Shown in pieces: positions 45,101 through 57,990 of a stretch of 64,000 bases of DNA. A program made the translations under genes and the position numbers. Under the pieces are notes generated by a model that was not told the DNA's origin, did no database searches, and saw nothing but the letters and a program-made list of their open reading frames with translations. The stretch covers positions 30,495,158 to 30,559,157 of the forward strand of contig NC_134024.1 in the NCBI RefSeq assembly GCF_040712315.1, given 5' to 3'. The DNA is from Castanea sativa (taxonomy: Eukaryota; Streptophyta; Magnoliopsida; Fagales; Fagaceae). The number at the start of each line of letters is the position of its first letter. Position 1 is the first letter of the stretch.

Positions 45101-48100
45101 ACACAAAGAAAGAAACACGCCGAGGGGCCTTAACCTTCCAAACACTTTTCCAAGGAAATATAATGGGCACGGGTCCTCTTAACTTATTATAAAATGAGCG
45201 GATATCAAAATCTCCATTCTTCGTCAACTTCCATAGCATACAGTCTCCATTCTCAGATGGAGGTAAATTAGAGCCCAAAGTACGAAGAGAAGCATCCACA
45301 TCACCCATTTCCCAATCATTTGGTCTCTAAATGAGACGAACATCCCAGCTTCGTCGTTCCTCGATCCCCAACCGTTCAATAGAAGAAGCCACTGATGCCC
45401 CTTTATTGGAGGCAATCCCATACACAACCGGATAAGTCAAATTAAGTGGAGAATCCCCACACCATTGATCTGTCCAAAGCTTCACTCTATCCCCCACCCC
45501 TACCTCAAACCAAATAGTTTTACTAAAAACTTCCCAGCTCATTCGGATACTTCTCCACAAACCACACCCATGTACCCCTCTATCTAGCTTGGAAGTCCAA
45601 CCCCCCCATTCTTCCCCAAACTTTAGAGCTACTACCCTTCTCCAAAGCCTTGTCTCCTCAATCCCAAACCGTCATACCCATTTTCCTAGTAAGGCTTTAT
45701 TAAAAGTAGTTAATTTCCTTACTCCTAACCCACCATTTTCCAATGGTGCACACACCTTATCCCAGCCCACCAGACGTGTCTTGGAGTCCCTCCACAAAAA
45801 ATCCCTTTGCAACCTCTCAATTTTATTAGCGACATGCGTAGGGATTCTAAAAAGAGATAAAAAGTAAGTCGGAAGACTAGATAATGTACTCTTAAGCAAT
45901 GTCAGCATTCCACCTTTTGATAAATACATCTTCTTCCAACCAGCCAACTTACGCTCAATTTTCTCCAATATAGGATTCCAAATAGTAGGAGACTTGTGAG
46001 ATGCCCCTAGTGGCATACCTAATCCGGCAACCCAAGATCTCTGCCAAGACATGAATATTAGGAACCTCCCCAATGGGAACCATCTCACTCTTCAAAGCAT
46101 TAACCTTAAATCTTGTCACAGCCTGGAAACAAAGAAGGAGCATCCGAACATGCAGAATTTGCTCCTCATCTGCATCACAAAATAGAATCGTATCATCCGC
46201 AAACAAAAGATGTGAGACACATACCCCTTCACCCCTTCTACCATCTGCCCTGAAACCTCGAAGTAAACCAGCAGCTTCAACTCTTTTCATCATCTTACTG
46301 AAAACCTCCATCATAAACAGAAACAACAAAGAAGATAGCGGGTCCCCTTGTCTTTAAAAATTATATGTAAAAAAAAGGGCGTGCGCATATATAGAGTCGT
46401 CTTTATTTCTATGCATAATAAATTAAAGTAAAGATGAAAGGCTAGTCTTTATTTCTATGTTATGTTTATTTTATTATTGTCTTTAATATTTTAAAAGCTA
46501 ATGTTACAAGTGTGTGACTTTGGTGGCATGGGAGAAGGTGTGTTTACCCGTTGAGATGGGTGGATTGGGGTTAAGAAAGGTGGTGCCGTTTAATCAGGCT
46601 TTATTAGGGAAGTGGCTGTGGAGATATGGCCATGAAGATACCCACCTGTGGCGTCGTGTTATCTCTACAAAATATGGCGAGGATCAAGGGGGGTGGAGGA
46701 CTAGGGATTGTAGGAGGTCCCATGGGTGCTGCCTTTGGAGAAGCATTAACGAAGGTTGGGAGAACTTTTCTAAGCATCTTTCTTTTGTAGTGGGGGAAGG
46801 CACTCGTATCCGTTTTTGGCATGACAGGTGGATTGGTGAAGTTACTCTAAAAGTTCTCTATCCTGAGCTTTATGTGTGTTCAGCGGTCAAGGATGCCTAT
46901 ATCTCTGAGGTTTTGTGGATTCCAGAAGGGGGTACTGTTAGAGTGTGGAATTTAACGTTTTATAGAGCTTTTGAAGATTGGGAGTTGGCTGCTTCGTATT
47001 CTCTTCTCCGGCTTATCCAATCTCGTATTCCACAGGGTAGTAGGAGAGATACCCTTTACTGGCGGCTTAAAGGGGATGGTATGTTTGACACTCGGTCTTA
47101 CTACCTCGTGATCCGGGGTGCTTCGAATTCTTGGCTTCCTTGGAAGGGGATTTGGAAACCTAAGATCCCTAAGCGCGTGGCGTTCTTTTTGTGGTATGCT
47201 GCTCATGGTTGGATCCTCACCTTGGACAACCTTATGCTTAAGGGTCGGCCTTTGGTTAATAGGTGTTGTTTGTGTTGCAAGGATGGGGAGTCGGTTAACC
47301 ATCTTCTTCTGCATTGTCCTGTTACTCATTCCCTATGGTCTTGTATGCTTCAGGCCTTTGGAATTCTTTGGGTTATGCCAGGATCGGTGGCGGATTTGAT
47401 ATCTTGCTGGCATCAGTGGCATGGAAAGGATAAGTCGGACATATGGAACTTGGTTCCAGGGTGCTTAATGTGGATTGTGTGGTTGGAACGAAATCGTCGT
47501 TCCTTTGAGGACAAAGAGAAGACCTTAGTTGAGTTAAATCTTTTATGCCAGTGTAGTCTCTTAGAGTGGTCTCGTTGTTGGGGGTTTACTAATTGCTCTT
47601 CTCTCTCTGAGTTTTTGTCCTCCCTTCATCCTAGTAGTTTTTTTCTTATTGTTCATCATCATGAACTTCTTGTATGACTTTCTTTCTATCATTTATAAAA
47701 GCATTCGGATTACTTATCAAAAAAAAAAATGTAAGATGAAAGGCTGGGATTTTAGGGTTACTACAAGCTATTATAAGCAGCCTCTTTTGAGTCGTTGTAG
47801 GCAGTCTTATCCACTTTATAAAAATTTCATAGTTTATCCTCACACACACACATACCCCAAGCCATTTTATTTGAGAAGTCAACATATAGAGCCACCCCAC
47901 CAGATTAATACTAGAATTCACATAACTAAAATAAACAAAGGATTAACAAAATGTACACGATAGTAGTGCACCTGTTACAGTAGTAAACAGCATTATTTTC
48001 ACAAAGTGCAATGGCGCAATTATACAACTCAATTGCATCGGAGTATAGCTTTGACTGCATCGCCCTGTTACCTAAACACACAGGCAATTTTACATAATAA

Positions 48101-50485
48101 AATCAGCTAGTGCATAGCTTAACCAGAGAATATAGATATCGTTAAAAACATATTGCACGAAGAGCAATAGGATTGGTGGACCCAAGGTAAAAAAGCATAC
48201 ACATATTGGCATTCATTAAGGTACATACAGATATTTAAAGGCATATTTTTCATGCCATATATCACATTGAGAAGGATAAGTAACAATGGGGAAAAACTTA
48301 AAATTCCTCGTGAACATGAAGCTACAAGCATAAAAGAAGAACAGCAACAGCAAACACAACCAAAGGCTAACACACTTAAGAATACCTTGTGATTTTAACG
48401 TCTCAGCCAGGTTGTCTATATTATATATCTTGCATCCAGATCTTTCCATTTCCTAATGTGGCAGAGAAAATATGTTTGTTAGAAAAGGATTGACAAGGAA
48501 AAATAATACAAAGAATTTGAAACTTAAAAATTACATGGTTTATGTGCAATATTTATACCAAATAATTTAGAAACCCAAAATGCAAATGTCACTAACTATT
48601 TTTGGATACAAAACTAACAAATGGATCATAATGGACGAAGAGAGCAATAGGTTGAACAAAAAGCAATGTGCAAATTACGTAACCAGATGGCTACAGGACT
48701 TTGCAACACAAGAAAAAAGGATATTGGCAATCATGTCATGATATTTCCAATTCACTAAACAGCACAAATGCATCAAACAGAAGGGGGATTAATATAGATG
48801 GCAAACAGCACACATCACCTTATTTGTTTAGCCATTGGTCTCAGAAACTATACTCACTGCAGGTTAGATAACCATACAGTTATCCATCATGTGTAAAATT
48901 GGGTTCAAATGGTTTAAGGCCCCACCATCACCACCCCAAAGAACTGAAAAATAGGACTTCACCTATTATGTCCTTTTGAACGTCTTAAGAGAGAGGGACC
49001 AGGATATTTTTTAGTATGATCTAATATATTTCAGCCATCTAAATTTAGTGCAATACCACTTTAGGTTGTCATTGGCATGTGCGAAGCATGAACAGTTTTA
49101 GGAGATACTACATGAGGCAAGCATATGACAAACATTAAAGTTACCATGTGGCAAAATGAAACTGTATTCCATTGCCAAGGATAATAAATTCATAAAAATA
49201 TTCTCATGCAACTAACCATCAAATCCATCATTTATGGGGTGCAGCACACACACACACACACACAGGAGAATGAATCATACAATTAGGGCATCATGAAATA
49301 AACGAGTTGCTTTCTCCAATTGGACTGGGTCATCATTCCCATCAGGCATGGTTCTGACAAAGTGAATTTTCTCAAGCGCTGCAAAGAATTGTCCAAAAAG
49401 TTCATCCTTAGACACTCCTGCCAACAACAAAGTCAATAAAAATCTGTTAGCCCAAAACTTCTAAAACATTTTTCTCAATCCCATTACAGAATAAAATCTT
49501 AACACTTGAGATCATTACTACAAATGTATTTCTAACAAAATTTTAAGAAATTTCTTAATTGGCAGGATACACTTTGAGCAATTTCTTTTTTTTTTAAAAG
49601 GTAAATAAAACTCAATTACTCACACACTCATACATAATTGAATCCAAGACTGGACATTCATCTGTTGTTTATAAAGGAAGGAGAAGCCATTTGATTCAAA
49701 GACCATTCTGTTATTAGTACAAGCAACACCCAGCCAGGTTATGTCTGCTGGATCAAACTTTAATTTGAGTATGACTGAGCCCAGCAGTGGGACGTGACAT
49801 CTAAGCATAATGTGGACCATACAGTCTGTTAGAACGTTTTCAGATTTTTTTTTTTTTTTTATATAAAGGTATTTTCAGGATCCTTTTCCTCAATATTATA
49901 CTTATTAGTTAAGCACTACCCTTTAAAGCAGAATTATATGTACAAGAATGAAAAGAAAGAAGAAATGTCTTTTCCAAAACCTAGCATTAAAGCCATTACA
50001 ATGATATATGAGAAGAATGAGGAAACGTTTGTGATTGGTGAGGAAAAGAAGATTTGTTTATGACCAAGTTCAAGAAAGAGCCACTTGGTTAGTCTATCAT
50101 TCACGCACACATGCTAAGCTCCTTTTTAAGTTCTAGAGTAGTAAATGAAAATCATCGCATCAAATTTTACAAACTCAACTCTGGCACCGTCTGACTATTC
50201 TCAAAAGAATGATCCAAGAACATTAAATTATTCTGATTATCATAGATTATTTGTGCAGTTTTCCCAAATCATACCAACCCTATGCAACAATAGCATCACC
50301 AAGCCATTTTTATTCATTTTAACTTTTTGACCATTATCATAAGCTACCCTTTACCTTCAAGATAATAATGAAAAATCATATTTCTATCAGGTGTGAATGA
50401 ATTTAACCAAATTTGCCAATATAATATTATATATATAATTTCTGCAGAATATAGATAGTCATAGATGTCTGTTTTCTACAAATGC

Positions 50486-50547
<62 letters not shown>

Positions 50548-52502
50548 TTTGGTTCATAGATCTTAATTAATCCCCACTAGTTTCCCAAAAGTCTTCAAAA
50601 TTTTACATCAAACCATAAATGTCAATATATAGTTTTTGGTATAAATAAAAAAAAGGCACTCTGCAATTATGTCTTTCATTTTCAGATACATTCTACTTTG
50701 CATACACATAAAAAAAAAATCAGTTAGATGACACTGCAAAAAATATTCAGTAAAATAATGTGCTTTAGAGCTTGAAGAAGCTAGGCTGATAAAAAGGCAT
50801 TATAGAGCAACACAGTTTTTTCTAAAGGGGTTTCATAGTGTTGATTGTTCTGGTTTACAAAAACAGAATAAATTCAGCATCTAATTTTATAACAAAGTCT
50901 CTGCTTAAAAGATGGCAATGAGAAGGATACACAGTAAGAGAAAGATAAACCTAGAAAGAAACAATTTCAGCACCTAAACAAGGGAAACATTACCCTACCA
51001 GATACTTGAGGTTTCCCCATCCAATCATCAGCCTGCTAAGGTTGAAACATGAAAAAGAGACACAGCTCAAATTCAAGAAGCATAAGATATAATAACTGTG
51101 ACATAATTAATTTCTTTTTTTGCTAACAGGTAATGGTTTTTAATTAAGGGAATAGATTACTTCATGCACACAATAATGAACACAAAGTAGCCTAAAAGAA
51201 CTGCAGCATAATTAATTTCAAATGTAGGCAACAATGTAGCACAATCAAATTTATAAATCTCAGATTACATAGAACAAAGTAAAAGCATCAAGATCATTGA
51301 AAAAGACACATTTTAATATCACAACATCATGCATAAGTAAAATTAAGCACAGGTAAACATTCATATGACAGTAATTCAAACCCCCAACAATCATATGTAT
51401 GAAGTAAATGTTATCTACAAAACCTATGAAAACTATAATGAAACAGGCAACCATTTGATGGATGTATTTACTTAGGGTTGGCTCTATAATATGCATGCTT
51501 CAAACCAAGTACCAATAGAAAAACTTATGTAACAGTATTTTGTTGAATATTAGACTGGTTAATAATTTACCAAATCAGAGTCCATAATATTTTCCTCAAA
51601 TCAAAAACATATTAGAATATTAGAAGTCCAAGCGCATTGCGTTAAGATGTGATTACATTTACATATAACAAAAATCAGTACTTATCTTATGAAAGTTTTA
51701 TTCTTGTAAGTGTAATGCATGTACTACAGATATCCTAACCCTAGCAGTTCAGCAAAAATCACATTTTATTAAAGAACAAATTCAATAAATATCTGGCTTC
51801 TTTTTTACACTCTCAAATAACATTTAGCCACGTAGTCACTTTTCATATGTAAAAATTTGTGGCGGCTGACGCTCAAATCCACCATTCAAACCAAGTTCGA
51901 CCGCCTGGGCCCTCCAAATCTGCCCTCTCTCTCTCTCTCTCTGAATCAGGTTCTGCTTCCCACTTCCTAATTCTCATTTTTTCTGTTTCTAATAGTAAGT
52001 ATAAATCTTAAGAGGAATGTTTGTATGTGGGCGACAGATTTTTTGTGTGTGGAAGGTGATGATATGACTAGGTGTAAGAGGAACTACACCTTAGTGTCAA
52101 ACTAAGGTCAAACCATGAAGTTGATATGGTAACTAGCCCAACGATGCATGTGGTTTTACATACAAATGAGGGAGAACAAACCAGAGGGTTTGATACCTCT
52201 GTAAGCTTAGCATTAGCGGCATTCTGAGCAGAGGACGAACTGGGAGCGTCCCCTGAGATAGCCCCATGAGCAGAATCAGTTATGATTTCCTGATTCTCGG
52301 TTCTTTCCAATGAACGGAATATGTCGACCAACGAATCGGGATTTGTATGATCATTGACAGAAGATGAATCAAGCTTAAACGCCTCTGTCAAACATTCCGT
52401 CGCAACTTCAAGACCTTCAACATCAACACCCGGAGCAGGTTCAACTGTCCTAGAGAAGACATACCACCATCAAAAACGGAATATAAAAGCCAAAACTTAA
52501 AA

Positions 52503-52559
<57 letters not shown>

Positions 52560-53615
52560 CTAATGTAACTTTAAGCAATATGACACTACTTAATATTTTT
52601 TTATTAGATGCAAATTTTGACATATCCACTGTTAGATTACTTTTTCTTCTTATATTCTCTATTGCTTGCAAAATTTTAAGACGATAGAAGATCAATAATT
52701 ATATCATCAAACTAATATTAAAATTTAAGTTTTTGTAATTTAAAATTAGCGAGGTATTACATCCACAACATTTTCACAACACCTTCACAACAAATCATAG
52801 GTGATAAGTTGTTATTGGTTCTAATTTGAATTACTTTTTTGCCCACCCATAACAACCACAAACCTGTCACTTAGGATTTGTTGTGAGAGTGTTGTGTACA
52901 TAGCATTTCTCTTGAAATTATGTATAAAAAAAGAGTTTATAGATCAAACAGTAAATAACATCTGATTCGTGCAAAATTTGGCATAGGTGTTAAGATCATA
53001 GAGAACATACAATCTAACAGTACGATTTCCAAATTATTGATCCAATAAAAGTTTATTAAGTGGTGTAACATTACTTAAAGATAAAATTTATATATATAAA
53101 CAAAAAGCACAAAAACATAGTCTCTCATAACAAAATAGTGTGTATCAATAATGCCATTTACCCAACAGAGAAATAATAACCATACCAAAAAAAAAAAAAC
53201 AAAACAAAACAAAACCCTCTAATCTGAAAGACGAAATGGAAAGCAAAAAAGTAGTCGCAAGAAAGAAATGGTAAACAAAATAAATTTGATTGTGGGCATT
53301 AGGTATACACAATTTGACAATCAAAATCAAATTTTTTTATGACCTAATTTTTGCTAACTTATTTAGAATGATGATTCCGCACATACTGGCACTAAATCAT
53401 TAAAATTAATAAAAATGCAAATACACACAAAAATGAAAATGCAATTCCATTTGACAAGTAGTAGCACAAAAAAGCTGTAATTAAAGAGGCTAAATATATA
53501 TATGTATATATAGAGGGAGAGAGAGAGAGAGGGGACCTGAGTTGAGGAAGTTGAGGAAGGCACGAACAATGCGACGAGAGAGAGGGGAATCGGTGGTGAG
53601 GTTGAGATTAGCCAT
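38843..53615 (-). CDS. SGTA: SGTA-type TPR co-chaperone
   Basis: Small glutamine-rich TPR proteins bind Hsp70/Hsp90 C-termini and pass tail-anchored or mislocalised hydrophobic clients in the cytosol. Ten exons: 53537-53615, 52197-52444, 50999-51035, 49281-49417, 48386-48452, 47972-48071, 43705-43868, 40168-40214, 40028-40078, 38843-39229; 438 residues, TAA at 38843. The N-terminal helix ([12 protein letters not shown]) fits the SGTA dimerisation domain. Three TPRs span about residues 183-288, with the carboxylate-clamp residues Lys187, Asn191, Asn222, Lys252 and Arg256 all present. The C-terminus is Met/Asn/Ala-rich ([14 protein letters not shown]), as in the client-binding end. Exon 2 uses the second of two nearby AGs to keep frame; exon 3 has a TAGCAG tandem acceptor. 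Introns 6 and 7 are 4.1 and 3.5 kb because of transposon insertions. Confidence 0.93.
40614..41320. mobile_element. hAT-like TIR element in SGTA intron 7
   Basis: Ends are TAGGGGCCATTTGGTTGGAGG and, inverted, TAGGGGTGTGTTTGTTTGGAGG; both subterminal regions are rich in GGAAAA/GGTGG motifs. No perfect 8-bp duplication is seen. The interior is A-rich with no transposase. Confidence 0.55.
42370..42485 (+). mobile_element. tRNA-derived SINE in SGTA intron 7
   Basis: An RNA polymerase III A box (TAGCTCAAATGG, 42380-42391) and B box (GGTTCAAAACC, 42434-42444) occur in the order of a tRNA promoter, with a GGAGG-rich linker. The 3' part is short and its end is not clear. Confidence 0.5.
42583..43088 (-). 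mobile_element. 5'-truncated LINE (fragment 1), SGTA intron 7
   Basis: The minus strand ends in CTTATC followed by poly(A). Its 138-codon ORF (42672-43088) holds the end of a LINE ORF2: the HCPVAMDLW zinc-binding tail and [17 protein letters not shown], as in the zf-RVT region of plant L1 elements. Confidence 0.85.
44522..46357 (-). mobile_element. 5'-truncated LINE (fragment 2), SGTA intron 6
   Basis: Minus-strand L1-type ORF2 remnant broken by several frameshifts. It begins within the reverse transcriptase at a QGDPLSS block (near 46350), followed by [10 protein letters not shown] with the catalytic DD (about 46190-46220), the thumb region, and a zf-RVT tail (44757-45308, HCSKAYRLW and [13 protein letters not shown]). 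The 3' end is TTATC plus poly(A) at 44522-44532. No convincing target duplication was found. Confidence 0.88.
46444..47732 (+). mobile_element. 5'-truncated LINE (fragment 3), SGTA intron 6
   Basis: Plus-strand insertion bounded by a perfect 13-bp duplication, AAGATGAAAGGCT at 46431-46443 and 47733-47745. An open 387-codon stretch (46514-47677) encodes the C-terminal part of L1-type ORF2 from [16 protein letters not shown] through the zf-RVT tail ([28 protein letters not shown]). It ends TTACTTATC plus poly(A). About 70 bp at its 5' end (46444-46513) is AT-rich non-LINE filler that partly repeats the flank (GTCTTTATTTCTATG). It lies head to head with fragment 2. Confidence 0.9.
50491..50547. 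repeat. (CA)n(TA)n microsatellite in SGTA intron 3
   Basis: CA repeat passing directly into TA repeat, the same CA-to-TA order as the tract at 71-133. Confidence 0.9.
52506..52551. repeat. (TA)n microsatellite near the SGTA exon 2 acceptor
   Basis: About 23 TA units, 62-107 nt upstream of the intron 1 acceptor at 52445. Confidence 0.9.
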
Positions 53616-53655
53616 TAGAGAGTGTGAGAGAGTGAGGACGAAGGCGATTTCGCAT
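53608..53655 (-). promoter_or_regulatory. Short upstream ORF overlapping the SGTA start
   Basis: An ATG at 53653-53655 opens 15 codons that end in a TAA at 53608-53610, just inside the SGTA coding start (ATG 53613-53615), in another frame. If transcribed it could lower SGTA translation. Whether it lies in the mRNA depends on the start site. Confidence 0.4.
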
Positions 53656-53681
53656 GACAACAAGGGTTGAGAGTTACGGTG

Positions 53682-53697
53682 ATATATATATATATAT
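53682..53697 (-). promoter_or_regulatory. Putative TATA element of SGTA, (TA)8
   Basis: A TATATATA tract 67-82 bp upstream of the SGTA ATG; position fits a TATA box, but a microsatellite is possible. Confidence 0.4.
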
Positions 53698-53719
53698 GGG
53701 CGCTTCGGATCTTTCGGGA

Positions 53720-54756
53720 GCTTTCTTCTTCTTCTGCGTGAGCTGTGCTGTGTCTCTATCTCTTTCTTTTTTCTCGAAGTCTCAAAGTTCTCAACCTTCC
53801 ACTCTGGTCATGAGATGAAGTCGTGTTGGGGTTTTCTGAAAGATTCATTTTTTGTTTGGCTGCACCTGCATTCTTGTCTTCACCAGGAACGGAATACGTT
53901 TTTAAAAAAAAACTTAAAAAAAATATATATATATTTTGATAGTTATAATGAGGTAAATTTAAATGTTTGTTCTATAAAGCTCTTGACAAATGGAATAAGC
54001 TCTTGAGTGTTCTTATATTGCTTTTTTTTTTTTTTTTTTTTTACTCAAAAATTTATGATTGTGGATAAATTTACTTTGATTATTATTATGTAAATTGAAG
54101 ATTAAATATATAAATGTATATTGAAAAATGTTTTTCTTTCCTAGATACAAGTTTAGAGATACAATTTTAACTATACCTTGAAGAATATGATGCATAACAA
54201 AGTTGTTCATTCTCTCTTCTTCTTCTTTTTTTAACGTAGAAATAAGCTCATCCAAACAAATTGTTACAAGTATTTAACAAAATAATGGTAAAAATATTTA
54301 ATGAAACAATGGTAAAAAATTGCAATTTGATAAAAAAAATTTATTAAGCTATAGTACTTTTAAGACTAATTATAATATGACAATTAAAAATAGTAAGTTT
54401 GTGGAACCAAATCTCAAAAGCAAACCATATGGATAAAGGTGGAATGTTATTTGAGGCTTTATTTAATTTTGAAAAGGAAAAAAGTTTTCTTTTCTAAATT
54501 AGGTTAGAAAATTTTCCCTATTCATTAGGTGGTATTTTAAATTTTAAATGACCACTTGTAACATTTATTGCTGCTACATTCTTGTTGAGCCACATCAACA
54601 TAATATTTTTGTTCATTTTAGTCTATTCAGCTCACTTTAGTCTATTTTAGTTTATTAGCGAAATTGTTGCTATATTCCTGTTAAGCTACATCAACGTAAA
54701 TTTCAATCCATTTCGGTCCACTTCAATTCACGTTAGCCCATTTCAGTCCACTACAA

Positions 54757-54803
<47 letters not shown>

Positions 54804-54976
54804 AGTAGAAGAGAGTACCTCTATACATTATAAAATTCTAGTTGTAAGATCAAATTTGTAAAACTAAAATTACATGCTCTTAAAGTCCTTAATAAAAGGA
54901 TGCTATAAATTAATTTACATAACTTTTCTTTATATTTCCTTATATTTCGTATATAATTCTTTCACCCTCAATTAAA
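53720..54976. other. Intergenic DNA upstream of SGTA
   Basis: AT-rich, no gene. A T19 run is at about 54022-54042 and a CT tract at 54760-54800. At about 54585-54760 two related blocks with TTGTTGCTACATTC and 'TTCAGTCCACT' phrases suggest an old duplication. Confidence 0.5.
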
Positions 54977-55529
54977 GACAAAGCTAGGGGTGTAATCGAT
55001 CGGTGTTGAATGCAATTTTTACATCAAACCGAAAAATTCAGTTTTAATTTTTGAGCACCGAAACCAATTTGTAAGGAAGGGATGCCGAACAGACTAATTG
55101 CATTCAATTTCGGTTCCGTTCGATCAGGTTTCAGTGTTTGGGATGTGAGAAACAAAAGCAATTAAAAAAAATCATCAAACAGATATATAATTGAAACACA
55201 ATCGTAGTACAACAACTAATAAGAAAAGCAAAACCAACACATACCTTGTTTTCAACACAAAATACAGAACAACATAGCCAAAAACATAAAACACAAACTA
55301 AGATTAAGCCACCAGCTACAACAAAAAGTAGCAGTTATAGAGAGAGAATCAATGTTGGAAGAAGCAAAATCAAGAAGACATAACCATAGCAAAAAACCAA
55401 GAGAGAGAATCGGTGTTGCAAGAAATGAGAAAAATAAGAATCAATGCTCAAACTTGTGATTAAGAGGTCGAAACACGCGTGTCATTCCACTAAGCTACTC
55501 ACTCTATTATGTTTTAAATATACATAAAT

Positions 55530-57990
55530 GAGATAGGTTCAACATAAAGAGTTACACATTTTTTAAACCAGTGGATTTAACTAGATCCAACGGTTAAAAA
55601 AAATTATGATTATTACAAATATTATGATTAGAATCTAATTAATTACCCTCATTTATTACCTTCTAAACCTATCTCTAAACCCAAAAAAAGTTTGACTTCT
55701 GACTCTCTCTCTTATTTACGTCTTTCTCCCTCTCCTCCACCACCTCCACAGGTTGCCAACAAAAAAAAAAAAAAAGGCGAAACTACATTATTGGTCCCTA
55801 AAGTTTACCCTATGTGTGCAATTGGCCCCTCAAGTTTGAAGCGAGCACAATTAGTCCCTTAAGTTTTAAAACTGAGTTGTATTGGTCATTTTACTAACTG
55901 TTGTTAATGGTGTTACTTACGTGGCTAACGGAACAATAACTTGGCATTTTTTTAAATGATGTGGCATGTTTTTAGTTAAAAATTAAAAAAAAAAAAGGTT
56001 TTCACATTAGATGAAATTGAAAAATCATATTGACTGGATTAAAAACAAATATGATATTTTAAATTCCTATCAACAGTCAACACCTTCCACCAAAACTCAG
56101 CCACACTCAACCACCCAAACGCCACCAAATCTAATCCAAACCACCCAAATATGACCTATAGACCCCAAATTCGACCAAAAACCATAGCCACCAACACCAC
56201 AGCGAACCCATCCCCACCACCACCACCATCAAACCCACACATCCCACAACAAAAAATCAGCCACAAATCAAAAGCAACCACTATCAGCTACCCATAAATC
56301 AGCAACAATACCCACAACAAAAAATCAAAGCAAAAAAGGAAACCCCAGCAACCCCACTCCACCACCACTAGTAAACCCACAACCAAAAAAAATAAATCAT
56401 AGACCCAGTAAACCAGCACCACCACAGACCACCATAGACCCACCACGCAAAATACCCATACCAAACCCACCACCATAGCACCACCGATCTCCACGGAACA
56501 AAACCAAGCCACCGATCTTATAGAGAGGGAGAAAGAGAGCAAACCACCGAATCCACAACACTGCCGATCTGAGAGAAAGGGAGAACGTTTGCAAATGCGA
56601 TACCCATTTGCTTCACAAAAAATGAAAAAAATCAAAACGTATGGGAAGCAAACATTTTCTGTTGATCTGAGAGAGAGGGAAAAAGAAAGAAAGAGTAACG
56701 TCTGAGAGAGGGTAAAATCACTTAAGAGTAAGTCTTGGCTAAATTGATAACACACAAGCCCAACGAATTTGTGGTGAAGGAGATGGACTATTAGTTAGCG
56801 GAGTGGTTTTCCAGATTTGATTTTTTTTTTATTATAAAAAAAGATCTTGTGATGAAAATTCCATTTGAGTTCTTGTGGCTATCAATCTCTCGCTTCCCCT
56901 TCTCTCTCTTCGTTGTGTCTTTGTTAAACAAATATCAAATTTGTTTTTAATCCAGTCAATATGATTTTTCAATTTCATCTAACGTGGAATTTTTTTTTAA
57001 ATTTTTAATTAAAAACATGCCACATCATTTAAAAAAATGCCAAGTCATAGTTCCGTTAGGTAAGTAACACCATTAACAACAGTTAATAAAATGACCAATA
57101 CAACTCAGTTTTAAAACTTAAGAGACTAATTGTACTTGCTTCAAACTTGAGGGACCAATTGCGCACACAGGGAAAACTTCAGGACCAATAATGTAGTCTC
57201 ACTGAAAAAAAAAATCCCACTCATTAACAAGTATATAAAGCAGAAAAGGGGTAGATGAATATTTTTTTACATTTTAAAAGGAGGAATTAGCTATAATTGG
57301 GTTAGATTGATAGCCAGCTGGATTGGAGGAAAAGGGCAAAGATGGTTTCCAACTCGTTGAATAATTAATTGAAAGCCTAAAGTAAAAAATATTTCTAGAC
57401 TTTATCATCAAACAAACTTGAATCCATATATCAGACTAACATGTCTTGTAGTCTCATGCATTTGGTTTTCCCTACTTCAGTGGAAGAGAAACCATTCAAC
57501 TTCAACTTGAAGTGGAAATTGTATATTCACAATGGCCGACTACAAGATAATACAAGATAGAAGTATATCCCTTTCCTCCATCTCTGTGCAAAGAGAAGGA
57601 CCCCCAAAACAATATTTGTGTACACGACAAAACATTGCTCTACTGATATGTAAAGAAAACCTTGAGTGGACGATATTTCATATATGGTTGTCAACGTCCC
57701 CATTTCGCTCTGCAACTTGTTAATGTAAAACGTCCTCATTTATTCTTTTTTTTTTTCTACCAGCAACCTGTGGACGTGGTTGAGGAGAAATAGAGAAAAA
57801 CAGTGAGAGAGAAACGCAAATGAGAGAGAGTCAAAAGTCAAACTTTTTTTGGGTTTAGAGATATGTTTAGAAGGTAATAAATAAGGATAATTAATTAGAT
57901 TCTAATCAGAATATTTGTAATAATTATAGTTTTTTTTAACCGTTAGATCTACTTAAATCCAATGGTTTAAAAAAAGTGTAACTTGAACTT
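55530..57990. mobile_element. MULE-like long-TIR element, middle layer
   Basis: Arms of about 230 bp (55530-55757 and 57760-57990) are inverted copies that share AACGGTTAAAAAAA, ATTAGAATCTAATTAATTA and a CCACAGGTTGC inner end. The outer ends match the element at 201-1243. The right terminus has drifted into (TA)n, so the duplication cannot be read. Interior coding DNA is absent; it has been taken over by the inner element. Confidence 0.75.
55776..57204. mobile_element. Long-TIR (MULE-like) element, inner layer
   Basis: Arms of about 275 bp (55776-56053 and 56932-57204) are inverted copies, starting GGCGAAACTACATTATTGGTC on the left and CAGTGAGACTACATTATTGG (inverted) on the right, with poly(A) on both outer sides, so the target was an A-run. 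The interior (56054-56930) is CCA-rich non-coding DNA; the 155-codon ORF there is low complexity and lacks any domain. Confidence 0.8.

Noticed and set aside
56288..56755. 155-codon minus ORF
   Set aside because: Low-complexity translation of CCA-rich and GA-rich DNA in a TIR element; no domain.
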